From: Homoserinibacter gongjuensis
GTDB taxonomy: Bacteria; Actinomycetota; Actinomycetes; Actinomycetales; Microbacteriaceae
Assembly: GCF_030161875.1 (NCBI RefSeq)
Contig: NZ_BSVA01000001.1
Coordinates: 248,001-312,000 of the forward strand
Length of the DNA stretch: 64,000 bases
Direction of reading: 5' to 3'
This document shows, piece by piece, positions 48,895-57,838 of this stretch. Positions within the stretch are counted from its first letter, which is position 1; each line of letters begins with the position of its first letter. The notes under the pieces were generated by a model. That model was not told the origin of the DNA. It searched no databases and was given only the letters and a program-made list of their open reading frames with translations. The translations under genes were made by a program, and so were the position numbers.

Positions 48895-49456
48895 TGTTCG
48901 GATTCGGACCGGGTTTCGGAGGGTTCTTCGGAGTATTGGGCAGGCTCGCCGAGGTGCTCGGCACCGTCGTGATCGCCGCGGTCGTGGTGGGCGTGACGGT
49001 ACTGCTCGTGCGCTTCCTGCTCGTGGCCACGCGCGCCGCCCAGCTCTACGTCGACCGGCACGAGCTGCCGAAGCCCGCAACGGAGCGACGCTCGTATGCG
49101 CCGGAGCCGCCCGCGCCTACCGCGCCCGCCGCGCCTGCGGGGGCTCCGGGGCTCCCGCCGCGTCATCGACCAAGGACTCCCCGACCCCGGAGCCGGCGAA
49201 CCCCGAGGCCCCGAGCATGAAGTCCGCCGACGCCACCGTCGACGAGACTCCCGCACCCAAGCCGGCGAGCTCTCACGCGTCGACGGCGGCCACGACGGTC
49301 GTGCCCGAGGCGAAGCCCGCGGGACGCGCGGCCCCGAAGGCGGCGGCCCCCAAGGCGGCCGCACCCAAGGCAGCGGCAACGGGGGCAACCGAGCCGAAGC
49401 CGGCCGCGAAGCCCGCACCCAAGCCGCGCACGCCGAAGACGCCACCCGCGAGCTGA
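48894..49456 (+). CDS. Membrane-anchored Ala/Pro/Lys-rich protein (one-base frameshift)
   Basis: About 187 residues after correction. A Gly/Phe-rich head (FGFGPGFGGFFGVLGRLAE), one helix (VLGTVVIAAVVVGVTVLLV), then a disordered tail with PAPTAPAAPAGAPG and repeated PKAAA units (KAAAPKAAAPKAAATGA). The break is near 49152 (four G for five, PGAPAASSTKDS). The tail is histone-H1-like in composition and may contact the envelope or nucleic acid; no function can be assigned. Confidence 0.6.
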
Positions 49457-49478
49457 CGCAGGCGGCGCCCGGCCCCGC

Positions 49479-50795
49479 TCAGACGATGTTGTGGTTGTGC
49501 GCGAGCACGTTGTCGGGGTCGTAGGCGCGCTTGACGGCACGCAGTCGCTCGAGCGTCTTCGGCGGGTAGATGAGCGGCAACTGCGACGGGTCAGCCGACT
49601 CGATGAAGTTGCCGTAGGTGCTCGTGATGTGCGCGTGCATCGGCTGCCACGGAGCGGCGGCGGCCTCGACGAGCTCGGGGGCCGCATCCGCCGGCAGCAT
49701 CACGACGCGGAACAACATGACCTCGCGGTCGCGGATGGCGAACGCCGTCGCATCCGGATCGACACGCGAGAACGCCCCGCCCAGGTAGCGCACGGATGCC
49801 ACCGTCGGCCCGGCGAAACCCGTGACGGCCGCGGCGTAGTCGGCGATCACCTCGTCGTCGAAGTCGGCGAAACCGTGGCCGCCGACCATGCGCACGGGCG
49901 GCGGGGCCATGGCCTCCTGCACGAGGTCGAGGTACGGGCGGCGCGAGATGTCGGAGCCCGTCACCCCGGGAAGCCCGAGCAGCGGCGCGATCGCCGCGCG
50001 CCCGGCCTGCTCGTCGTCGCCGGCGTAGCAGACCAGCAGCTGGGCACTGGGTGCGGCGCCTGGCCCCATCGCGGGCAGCGCGAGGAAGGTCGTCGAGAGC
50101 TCGTCGGGCGCCGCGCGCATGACATCCCGCCACGCGCTGAGAATGCCCGGGAGGTCGTCGAGCGAAAGCTGAATGGTGCCGCCGACGACGGCCTCGAGCG
50201 CGGCCGGACGGAAGACGAAGTGCGTCGCGACCCCGAAGTTGCCGCCGCCGCCGCGGAGCGCCCAGAACAGTTCCGACTCCGACTCGGCGGAGGCGGTGAG
50301 CACCCGCCCATCGACCGTCACGAGCTCGACGGCCTCGAGGATGTCGATCGTGAGACCCACCGCCCGGATGAGCCAGCCCATGCCGCCGCCGAGCGTGAGC
50401 CCGCCGACGCCCACATCGCGCGTATCGCCCGAAGTGATCACGAGGCCGTGCGGCTCGAGGGCCTGCGCGACCTTGCCCCAGGTGGCGCCGGTGCCGACGC
50501 GCACGGTGCCGTCGCTGCGCACCTCGATCGCGTCGAAGGCGGCCATGTCGATCACGAGCCCGTCGGGGTTCGGGAACACCTTGGCGGCGTGTCCGCCCGA
50601 ACGCACGGAGACACCGAGGCGCTGTTCACGCGCGAGCCGGAGCGCGTCGGCGACCTGCTCTGTGGTCGTGGGGCGGATGATGGCGGCGGGGTCGCCCGCG
50701 CCGTAGTACACCGGACGCACCGCCTCGTAGGCGGCATCTCCCGGGAACAGCAGTTCGGCATCCGTGGTGCTGCGAAGGGTCGTCAGATCGGTCAT
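49479..50795 (-). CDS. FAD-binding oxidoreductase (BBE type)
   Basis: 438 residues, intact. FAD_binding_4 domain: AIIRPTTTEQVADALRLARE and VSVRSGGHAAKVFPN, where the His is the usual covalent FAD site, then GDTRDVGVGGLTLGGGMGWL. C-terminal BBE segment DPDNVLAHNHNIV. Family members oxidise sugars, alcohols or alkaloids; substrate unknown. The ATG at 50795 (MTDLTTLRS) fits better than the ATG six codons earlier. Monocistronic between unlike neighbours. Confidence 0.88.
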   Translation of the reverse strand: MTDLTTLRSTTDAELLFPGDAAYEAVRPVYYGAGDPAAIIRPTTTEQVADALRLAREQRLGVSVRSGGHAAKVFPNPDGLVIDMAAFDAIEVRSDGTVRVGTGATWGKVAQALEPHGLVITSGDTRDVGVGGLTLGGGMGWLIRAVGLTIDILEAVELVTVDGRVLTASAESESELFWALRGGGGNFGVATHFVFRPAALEAVVGGTIQLSLDDLPGILSAWRDVMRAAPDELSTTFLALPAMGPGAAPSAQLLVCYAGDDEQAGRAAIAPLLGLPGVTGSDISRRPYLDLVQEAMAPPPVRMVGGHGFADFDDEVIADYAAAVTGFAGPTVASVRYLGGAFSRVDPDATAFAIRDREVMLFRVVMLPADAAPELVEAAAAPWQPMHAHITSTYGNFIESADPSQLPLIYPPKTLERLRAVKRAYDPDNVLAHNHNIV

Positions 50796-50870
50796 ATGGT
50801 GGTCTCCCGTCAATCGCGGCCACGTTACGCCCGGGCACCGACATCCGTCACGCTCGAGTTCCGACAGCGA

Positions 50871-52089
50871 TCAGAAGACGGTGGCGACGAAGCCCACCAC
50901 CCTCGGCTCGCGGTCGCGCGCGCGCTCGACCTCCGGGAGGAGGCGCCAGCGGTCGAAGGCCGTGCAGGGATGCGAGATGCCCAGCAGCACGACCTCACCC
51001 ACCGCGAGCTCGAGCTCGGGCGGCAGCTCGAGGCGCGCGTGCTGGTCGTTGAGGGCGACCACGCGGGCGCCCGGCAGCGCGCGGCCCTCGGAGGTCTGCA
51101 GCACGAGCGGCAGGTCGAGATCGCTCGGCACGTCGCGCTTGCCGGCGTCGAGCAGGGCGAGCCCTCTTCGGGACGCGACACGACGCGACTGAACACCGTG
51201 AGCGCGGGGCGCAGTTCGAGGGTGCGTTGCCCGCATAGAACACGTCGTCGTGCGCCTGGAACGCTCCCGCCCGCAGCACGATGCGCGCGCGGTCGACGAG
51301 CGGAGCGAGCTCCTCGGCGACGAGGTCGAACCACGTCGACCCGCCCGCCGACACGATCGGATCCTCCACGACGTGCGCCTCGAGCACGCGCGACGCCACC
51401 TCGGCGAGCCCCGCGAGGTAGCGCCGCACGGCCGCCACCGTGTCGGGCCGACGATCCGCGCCGTAGCTGCCCTCGTATCCGCTCACGCCGCGCAACCGCA
51501 GTCGTGGCTCACGTGCGACGCGATCGGCGAGGGCCAGGGCGTCCTCGGTGCTGCGCACACCCGTGCGACCGCCCGTGCCGCCGACCTCCACGAGCACGTC
51601 GATGGGCCGCCGGCCCGCCGTGGCCGCGAGCGTCTCGACTGCGGCGACCGAGTCGACCCAGCATGCGAGCTCGACCTGCGGATGCGCGTCGACCTCGCGC
51701 GCCATCCACGCCGCGCCGACCGGATCGACGACCTCGTTCGCGAGCAGGATGCGCGTGACCCCGGCGGCCCGCGCCACCTGTGCCTGCCAGGTCGTCGCGA
51801 CGGTGATGCCCCAGCATCCCGCGTCGAGCAGCCGCCGCCAGAGCTCGGGCGCCATGGTCGTCTTGCCGTGCGGCGCGAGGTCGAGGCCGCGCTCGCGCGC
51901 CCAGCCCACGAGCTGCGCCACGTTGGCATCGGATGCCACCCGGTCGAGCACGAGCAGCGGCGTCGCGAAGGCGCTCACCGGCGGGCGCTCGGCGGCCACC
52001 TCCGAGGCGCGGCGCCCCCACAGCGCGGGAGGCACCGACTTGTGGGCCACGCCGAGCACCGGGTCGAGGTCGAGACCGCTTTCCGTCAT
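50871..52089 (-). CDS. PLP-dependent amino acid deaminase/aldolase, D-threonine aldolase-like (two frameshifts)
   Basis: About 406 residues after correction. Alanine-racemase-like barrel with the PLP Lys in LAPHGKTTMAPELWRRLLDA, substrate/PLP contacts VEVGGTGGRTGV and ASAGGSTWFD-like VSAGGSTWFDLVAEEL, and the C-terminal metal-binding domain (LGISHPCTAFDRWRLLPEV with His and Cys, as in D-serine dehydratase/D-threonine aldolase). Breaks lack one G near 51231 (YAGQRTLELRP) and one near 51169 (PEEGLALLDAG). Acts on D- or beta-hydroxy amino acids. Next to YitT and an Lrp regulator. Confidence 0.85.
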
Positions 52090-52123
52090 GCGCCCCATCG
52101 TCGCAGGCTGCGCGAGCGCCCGG

Positions 52124-52785
52124 TCAGACCCCGAGGTAGCGGTCGGGGCGGTGGTTGAGCACGAGGCTGCCGTTGAGGATCACGACACCGAGCGCCGACA
52201 CGAGCACGAGCAGCGGGTCGACCGCGAGCACCGAGGCCACCACCACGAGCCCGTCGAGGATCATCAGGGTGTATCCGGCCCGGAACCCGGTGCGCTCCTG
52301 CAGCACGAGAGCGGCGATGTTGAACCCGCCGAGGCTCGAGCGGTGCCGGAAGATGATGACGACACCGACCCCGATGAGCAGGTTGCCGACGACGGAGGCG
52401 AAGACGGGCTCGACCGTGAGCGTCCCGAGCACGCCGGGCAACGCGTACACGACGCTCGCGATCGCGACGAACACGACCGAGCTCGCCGTGCGCAGCGTGA
52501 AGTCCCAGCCCTTGCGCCGGATCGCGAGCACGAAGAACGGCACGTTGGCCAGCACGAACAGCAGCGGGTAGGGCAGACCGGTGAGGTACCCGACGAGCAG
52601 GGCGAGCCCCGCGGTGCCGCCCGTGACCACGCCGGCGGCGTGCAGCAGGTAGAGCCCGAACGACACGAGCACGCCGCCCGTCACGAGACCGACGACGTCT
52701 TCGAGCCAGGTGTGGCGCTGCGCGCCGGGCGCCGACGGGCCGCTCGCCGCACCGGCGGCGGGGGCGAAGCGGGTGCGGCGGTCAT
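52124..52785 (-). CDS. YitT/DUF161-type membrane protein (one-base frameshift)
   Basis: About 220 residues after correction, six helices. Family pattern GGVLVSFGLYLLHAAGVVTG and GGTAGLALLVGYLTGLPYPL, later FRHRSSLGGFNIAALVLQER. The head (MTAAPASPP then QRHTWLEDVVGL) joins through the C5 run near 52764, where six C are needed. YitT proteins are uncharacterised, suspected transporters. The start at 52785 is 90 bp from the divergent Lrp gene; 34 bp separate it from the deaminase downstream, so they may be one operon. Confidence 0.82.
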
Positions 52786-52875
52786 GTCACGATGGTTGCC
52801 CGGGATGCCGTTTCGCGCAAGAGAGGCGGCGTTCGTTACGCGTGATGCTCAATGGTTGCTGCCGAATCAAGCAGA

Positions 52876-53361
52876 ATGAGCAACATGACGCCTCTCGACG
52901 CGACCGACGCCCGCATCCTCTCCGCGCTCGACGATGACCCGGCAGCGACCGCGCTCGCCCTCTCGCGCACGCTCGGCCTCGCGCGCAACACCGTGCACGC
53001 ACGCCTGCGCCGCCTCGAGAGCGGCGGCGCCCTCGGGCCGGTGAGCCGTCGCATCCGCCCGTCGGCGCTCGGCTACCCGCTCGTGGCGTTCATCGAGATC
53101 GCCATCAGCCAGGGCACCCTGCGCGAGGCCTACGGCGCGCTGGGCGACATCCCCGAGATCGTCGAGATGCACGCCACCACGGGCGCCGCCGACCTACTGG
53201 CCAAGGTCGTCGCTCGCGACACGGCCGACCTGCACCGCATCACGACGCTGCTGCTCGAGATCGAGGGCGTGCAGCGCACGAGCACCGCGGTGTCGCTCGA
53301 CGAGGTGGTGCCCCCGCGGATGGCGCCGCTGCTGGCGCGGCGCGCCGAGGAGGCCGGCTGA
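52876..53361 (+). CDS. Lrp/AsnC-family regulator
   Basis: 161 residues, intact. N-terminal AsnC helix-turn-helix (DATDARILSALDDDPAATAL, LSRTLGLARNTVHARLRRLE) and the C-terminal RAM ligand domain (IPEIVEMHATTGAADLLAKV). Divergent from yitT and the amino acid deaminase, which it probably controls in response to an amino acid. ATG at 52876 or 52885 fits; the open frame upstream lies in the promoter. Confidence 0.9.
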   Translation: MSNMTPLDATDARILSALDDDPAATALALSRTLGLARNTVHARLRRLESGGALGPVSRRIRPSALGYPLVAFIEIAISQGTLREAYGALGDIPEIVEMHATTGAADLLAKVVARDTADLHRITTLLLEIEGVQRTSTAVSLDEVVPPRMAPLLARRAEEAG

Positions 53362-53369
53362 GCCGCTCG

Positions 53370-53420
53370 CTTGTCACGTGTTGTCGCCTCGCCCGCGCTG
53401 AGGCGACAACACGCGACAAG
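53370..53420. repeat. Near-perfect 21-bp inverted repeat (hairpin)
   Basis: CTTGTCACGTGTTGTCGCCTC and GAGGCGACAACACGCGACAAG pair in 20 of 21 positions across a 9-base loop, eight bases after the Lrp stop. No T-run follows on either strand, so it is either a factor-dependent end or a palindromic repeat of the REP type. Confidence 0.85.
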
Positions 53421-53442
53421 TGAGGCCGCCTATCGTGGCAGG

Positions 53443-54197
53443 GTGACCGCTGCCGCACGCTCCTTGCGCCGGCGACGCCGCGCGCGCATCCGCACCGGAG
53501 TCACCATCGCGGCGATCGTGGTGGCGAGCCTCACCGCGGGGGTGCTCGCGTGGGCAGCGAGCCCCCTGATGGCCGAGCAGGGCGCGCTCGCGGAGGCCGG
53601 CACGAGGGTGACCATCACCGAGCACGCCGACGGGGTCGTGCTCACTCCCCGCGCCCGAGCGACCAGGGCCTCGTCTTCTTCGCGGGCGCCCGTGTCGACC
53701 CTGCCGCGTACGCCGACAAGCTCAGCGGGGTCGCGGCATCCGGGGTCACCGTCGTGATCGCACGCCCCACGCTGAACTTCGCGATCGCGGAGACGCGGCC
53801 GCTCGCCACCTGGCAGGGCCTCGCGCCCGGCGTCGAGCGCTGGGCCGTCGGCGGCCACTCGCTCGGCGGGGTGCGCGCGTGCATGTACGCGGCAGACCCC
53901 GCGAACCAGGTGACGGCGCTCGTGCTGCTCGGCTCGTACTGCTCGGTCGACCTGTCGGGGGCGGGACTCCCCGTGCTCTCGCTCGCAGGCGAGAACGACC
54001 GCCTCTCGACGCCCGCCGAGATCGCGGATGCGGCCCACCTGTTGCCGGCTGACGCCGTGTTCGAGACGATCCCGGATGCGAGCCACGCCCAGTTCGGCGA
54101 CTACGGCACCCAGCCCGGCGACGGCCCGCAGGACGCCGACGACGCCGTCGTGCGCGACGCGATCACGGATGCGGTGCGCGCGCTGCTCGGGCAATAA
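53443..54197 (+). CDS. Membrane-anchored alpha/beta hydrolase (one-base frameshift)
   Basis: About 251 residues after correction. Basic head (RRRRRARIRTG) and one helix (VTIAAIVVASLTAGVLAWAA), then a dienelactone-hydrolase-like domain: VGGHSLGGVRACMYA (nucleophile Ser), LAGENDRLS (acid) and PDASHAQFGDYG (His). The break near 53652 lacks one C (LTPPRPSDQGLVFF, four C for five). Known relatives are annotated carboxylesterase or alpha/beta-fold hydrolase. GTG start at 53443. Confidence 0.8.
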
Positions 54198-54229
54198 GAA
54201 ACCCCGCGATCTGGCGAGAGATCACGGGG
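54196..54229 (-). terminator. Terminator after tRNA-Lys (probably bidirectional)
   Basis: Read on the minus strand, CCCCGTGATCT / AGATCGCGGGG forms an 11-bp stem with a 6-base loop followed by TTTCTT, seven bases after the tRNA 3' end. It also closes the convergent hydrolase gene, overlapping its stop codon. Confidence 0.85.
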
Positions 54230-54235
54230 CATCCG

Positions 54236-54307
<72 letters not shown>

Positions 54308-54354
54308 ATGGCCCGAAAGACCGGGCCGAGGAACAAAGATAGCATGACCACAGC

Positions 54355-54852
54355 ATGACTTCATCCGCCTCATCCGCCGCCCCGGTTCGCCTCGACGAGG
54401 GGCAGCTCGCCCCCGACTTCACCCTCGTCGATCAGCACGGCGAGCCCTTCACGCTCTCGCAGTTGCGCGGGCACAAGGTGATCCTCTACTTCTACGGCGA
54501 GGCCGGAACTCCCGCCTGCACGAGCCAGGCGTGCGACTTCCGCGACCGGCTCGACGCCTTCACGGATGAGGGGTACCAGGTGGTGGGCGTCTCGCGTGAC
54601 GAGGTGCCCAAGATCGCGAAGATGACGAGCGAGGAGCACCTGACCTTCCCGCTGCTGTCGGATCCGGATCGCCACGTGCACGAGCTGTACGGCACCTTCG
54701 GCGAGAAGCAGCTGTACGGCCGCACGGTGCAGGGCGTGATCCGGGCGACGTTCGTGCTCGACGAGCAGGGCGTGATCGAGCGCGCGTTCTACAACATCAA
54801 GGCCACCGGCCATGTGGCGATGCTGCGCAAGCGGCTCGGGCTGGCGGTCTGA
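54355..54852 (+). CDS. bcp: Thioredoxin-dependent peroxiredoxin, Bcp/PrxQ type
   Basis: 165 residues, intact. AhpC/TSA fold: APDFTLVDQHGEPFTLSQLR, then TPACTSQACDFRDRLDAF with the peroxidatic Cys and a second Cys four residues later, the resolving Cys of the alpha-2 type. VVGVSRDEVPKI and FPLLSDPDRHVHELYG are typical. The family's usual TPGCT is TPACT here. Detoxifies H2O2 and organic peroxides in the cytosol. Faces away from the tRNA gene. Confidence 0.93.
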   Translation: MTSSASSAAPVRLDEGQLAPDFTLVDQHGEPFTLSQLRGHKVILYFYGEAGTPACTSQACDFRDRLDAFTDEGYQVVGVSRDEVPKIAKMTSEEHLTFPLLSDPDRHVHELYGTFGEKQLYGRTVQGVIRATFVLDEQGVIERAFYNIKATGHVAMLRKRLGLAV

Positions 54853-54860
54853 GGGAGCGG

Positions 54861-54898
54861 GGTTTCGAGACGCGCCGCTCCGCGGCGCTCCTCAACCA
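54861..54898. repeat. REP-like palindrome, copy C
   Basis: GGTTTCGAGACGCGCCGCTC followed by CGCGGCGCTCCTCAACCA, with the internal dyad GCGCCGCTCCGCGGCGC. Lies between the convergent bcp and WYL-regulator stops; a partial second unit (GACGCTCCTCAAGCA) follows at about 54920. Confidence 0.85.
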
Positions 54899-54927
54899 GC
54901 TGAGTTGCGCAGGCTAGGCGACGCTCC

Positions 54928-55902
54928 TCAAGCACCTGAGCCGTCCAGCGCGCGCAGCATCCGCTCGAGGATCTCGCGCAGCTCCGAGCGCTGCGGCTCG
55001 GCGAGGTCGGTCGTGTAGTCGACGCCGGTAGGGATCCACGACAGGCCGTACATCGTCTCGCGCACCTCGCGCCCGCCGACCGGCCAACGCGTGCGAGCGG
55101 CATCCACCGCCTCCGCGCCCTGCGCCCACTGCCCCATCGCATTCTGGAACGCGGCAAGCGGCAGCTCGACCACGGCGTTCGCCTCGACCGCCGTGCGCAC
55201 CCACGACGTCGCCACCCAGATGAACTCCTCGATCTGCTCGGGCGTGAGCGGCTTCGGTTCGAACAGCACGCGCGTGTGCTCCACGCCGCTCAGCCGGTCG
55301 ACCCGGAAGGTGCGCCAGTCGTTCTTCTCAAGGTCCCGGCACAGCAGATACCAGTGCCGATCCGCAGGGGCGAGGGCGTAGGGCTCCACCCGTCGCGTCG
55401 TCTCCTCCCCCGCCGCCGAGGTGTAGCGGAAGCGCACACGCTCGTGGTCGCGGCAGGCGAGCGCGAGCTCGGCGAGCACCTCGGTGGGCACCGAGGAACC
55501 GGATGCGATGCCGGTCGCCTGCACGGCATCCGCGATCGCCTCGACCCGCCGCCGCAACACGGCCGGGAGCACCTGCTGCAGCTTGGCGAGCGCGGTGAGC
55601 GTCGTGTCGGGACCACCGACGAGGCGCTGGGTCGCGGCGACGCGCAGCCCGACGGCGATCGCCACGGCCTCCTCGTCGCTCAGCAGCAGGGGCGGCAGCG
55701 CGCTGCCGGCCTCGAGCCGGTAGCCCCCTGCAGCACCAGGCATCGACTCGATGCGGTAGCCGAGGTCGCGCAGGCGTTCGACGTCGCGTCGCACCGTGCG
55801 CTCGGTCACGCCGAGGCGGGTCGCGAGCTCGGGGCCCGGCCAGTGGCGATGAGTCTGCAGCAGGTCGAGCAGCGCGAGAGCACGACCGGTCGTATCGGAC
55901 AT
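54928..55902 (-). CDS. WYL-domain transcriptional regulator (YafY/DeoR-like)
   Basis: 324 residues, intact. N-terminal HTH_11 (WPGPELATRLGVTERTVRRD followed by VERLRDLGYRIES) and a WYL domain (RRVEPYALAPADRHWYLLCR, then FRVDRLSGV), with a C-terminal WCX extension. WYL proteins sense nucleic acids or small ligands. ATG at 55902 is 61 bp from the divergent ABC exporter genes, which it probably controls. Confidence 0.9.
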   Translation of the reverse strand: MSDTTGRALALLDLLQTHRHWPGPELATRLGVTERTVRRDVERLRDLGYRIESMPGAAGGYRLEAGSALPPLLLSDEEAVAIAVGLRVAATQRLVGGPDTTLTALAKLQQVLPAVLRRRVEAIADAVQATGIASGSSVPTEVLAELALACRDHERVRFRYTSAAGEETTRRVEPYALAPADRHWYLLCRDLEKNDWRTFRVDRLSGVEHTRVLFEPKPLTPEQIEEFIWVATSWVRTAVEANAVVELPLAAFQNAMGQWAQGAEAVDAARTRWPVGGREVRETMYGLSWIPTGVDYTTDLAEPQRSELREILERMLRALDGSGA

Positions 55903-55963
55903 GCGACCATCTTGCCGAAGAATGAGGACGCAATGCGTCCGCATTGCTTCGTAGCCTTCCTGC

Positions 55964-57018
55964 ATGACCACCTCACCGATCATCGAGGCCGCGGGCCTCA
56001 CCAAACGGTTCACCGTCAAGAAGAACACCGTCGAGGCCGTCACCGACCTGAACTTCCAGGTGGCGCCGGGAGAGCTCGTCGCATTCCTCGGGCCGAACGG
56101 CGCCGGCAAGTCGACGAGCCTGCGCATGCTCACCACGCTCATCCCGCCGAGTGCGGGAATGGCGCGCGTCGTCGGCCACGACATCCTGCGTGACCCCTCC
56201 GGCGTGCGCGCCCGCATCGGCTACGTGGGCCAGCTCACGAGCGGCAGCTTCTCGCAGCGGGTGCGCGACGAGCTGCTCGCGCAGGGTGCTTTCTACGGGC
56301 TCCCGCGCAGCGAGGCGGTGCGGCGGGCCGACGAGCTCATCGACTCCTCGACCTCGCGAGCTTCGCGAGCCGCACCGTGCAGCAACTCTCGGGTGGCCAG
56401 AAGCGCCGCCTCGATGTCGCGCTCGGGCTCATGCACGCCCCGCCGCTGCTGTTCCTCGACGAGCCGTCCACGGGCCTCGACCCGCAGAGTCGCGCGAACC
56501 TCTGGCAGCACATCCTGCAGCTGCGCGAGCAGCACGGCACGACCGTGTTCCTCACCACCCACTACCTCGAGGAGGCCGACCGCTTCGCCGAACGCGTCAT
56601 GGTGATGGATCGCGGCCGCGTCATCGCCGACGACACCGCGCCGCACCTCAAGGCGACCCTCGCGGGCGACGTGCTCACGCTCGGTTTCGCGGATGCGGCG
56701 GACGCCGAGCGGGCGCTCCCAATCGTGCAGGCCCTCACCGATCGCGAGGTGCGCCGCGAAGACGCCACCACGATCGGCACGACCGTACCCGAGGGCGAGG
56801 CCCTGCTGCCGACCGCCATCCGGCGCCTGGACGCCGCGGGCATCGCCGTGCGCACGGCGACGGGCGTGCCTCCCACCCTCGACGACGTCTTCCTCGCGCT
56901 CACCGGCCGCACCCTGCGGGAGGCGGGCGAGACGGCGGATGCGACACCGGCATCCGAGCACGACGCGAGCGTGCAGACCAGCGAACCCACCACCGAGACG
57001 GCAGGAGCCCAGCGATGA
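55964..57018 (+). CDS. ABC exporter ATPase, DrrA-like (one-base frameshift)
   Basis: About 351 residues after correction. Walker A GPNGAGKSTSLRML, signature LSGGQKRRLDVALGL, Walker B LLFLDEPSTGLD, switch LTTHYLEEADR, and the C-terminal DrrA extension with TPTLDDVFLALTG-like PPTLDDVFLALTGRTL. The break near 56343 lacks one C (DELIDLLDLASF). DrrA/DrrB pairs export drugs or lipids. The stop overlaps the permease ATG (ATGA). Divergent from a WYL regulator. Confidence 0.9.
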
Positions 57019-57815
57019 CCACCCAGACCCCCGCACCCGCGACCGCACGCACCGCCGTGCGCCCGAACCTCGTACGCGACAGTCGCAACGTGCTCGTGCG
57101 CGAGCTGCGCCCCGTGCTGCGTGACCCGTTCACGCTCATCTTCAGCCTCGTGCAACCACTCGTGTTCCTCGGCCTGTTCGCGCCACTGCTCATCGGCCAG
57201 TCGGGTCAGCCGGCGGGCGAGACCCTGCAGTGGTTCGTTCCCGGTGTGCTCGTGATGATCGTGCTGTTCGGCACCGGTGCCACCGGATCCAACCTGCAGT
57301 ACGAGATGATGACCGGCTCGCACGAACGCACCCTCGTGGCGCCCCTCTCGCGCTCGGCGTTGCTCGTCGGCCGCGCCCTCAAGGAGGTCGCACCGATCGT
57401 CGTGCAGGCCATCATCATCGTGTTGATCGCGTGGCCCTTCGGCTTCGCGATCAACGTGCCGGGGCTCGTCGCCGGCCTCGTGATGCTCGCGGTCTTCGGC
57501 GTCGGCCTGGGCTCGCTCAGCTACGCCCTCGCGCTGAAGACGAAAGACCGCGAGTGGCTGTTCTGGGGCGTGCAGCAGACGCTCATCTTCCCGCTGCTGA
57601 TCCTCTCGGGGATGCTGCTTCCGCTCTCGGAAGGGCCGGACTGGATGCGGGCGGTCGCCACCGTGAACCCGGTGAACTGGGTCGTGCAGGCCGAGCGCGC
57701 GCTGCTCGCCGGGCAGTTCGCAGGGCCCGAGGTGCTGTGGGGCGCCGTCGCCGCGGTCGCCGTGGCCGCGGTCGGGCTCACCGTCGGGATCCGCGGGATG
57801 CGGCGCAGCAGCTGA
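57015..57815 (+). CDS. ABC-2 type exporter permease, DrrB-like
   Basis: 266 residues, intact, six helices. LRPVLRDPFTLIFSLVQPLV at the N-terminus and IFPLLILSGMLLPLSEGPDW in the penultimate loop are the ABC-2 (DrrB) signature regions. Coupled by ATGA to the ATPase. Forms a two-component exporter; substrate unknown. Confidence 0.9.
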   Translation: MTTQTPAPATARTAVRPNLVRDSRNVLVRELRPVLRDPFTLIFSLVQPLVFLGLFAPLLIGQSGQPAGETLQWFVPGVLVMIVLFGTGATGSNLQYEMMTGSHERTLVAPLSRSALLVGRALKEVAPIVVQAIIIVLIAWPFGFAINVPGLVAGLVMLAVFGVGLGSLSYALALKTKDREWLFWGVQQTLIFPLLILSGMLLPLSEGPDWMRAVATVNPVNWVVQAERALLAGQFAGPEVLWGAVAAVAVAAVGLTVGIRGMRRSS

Positions 57816-57838
57816 GGCGCGGGGCGGCAGCCCCCACC

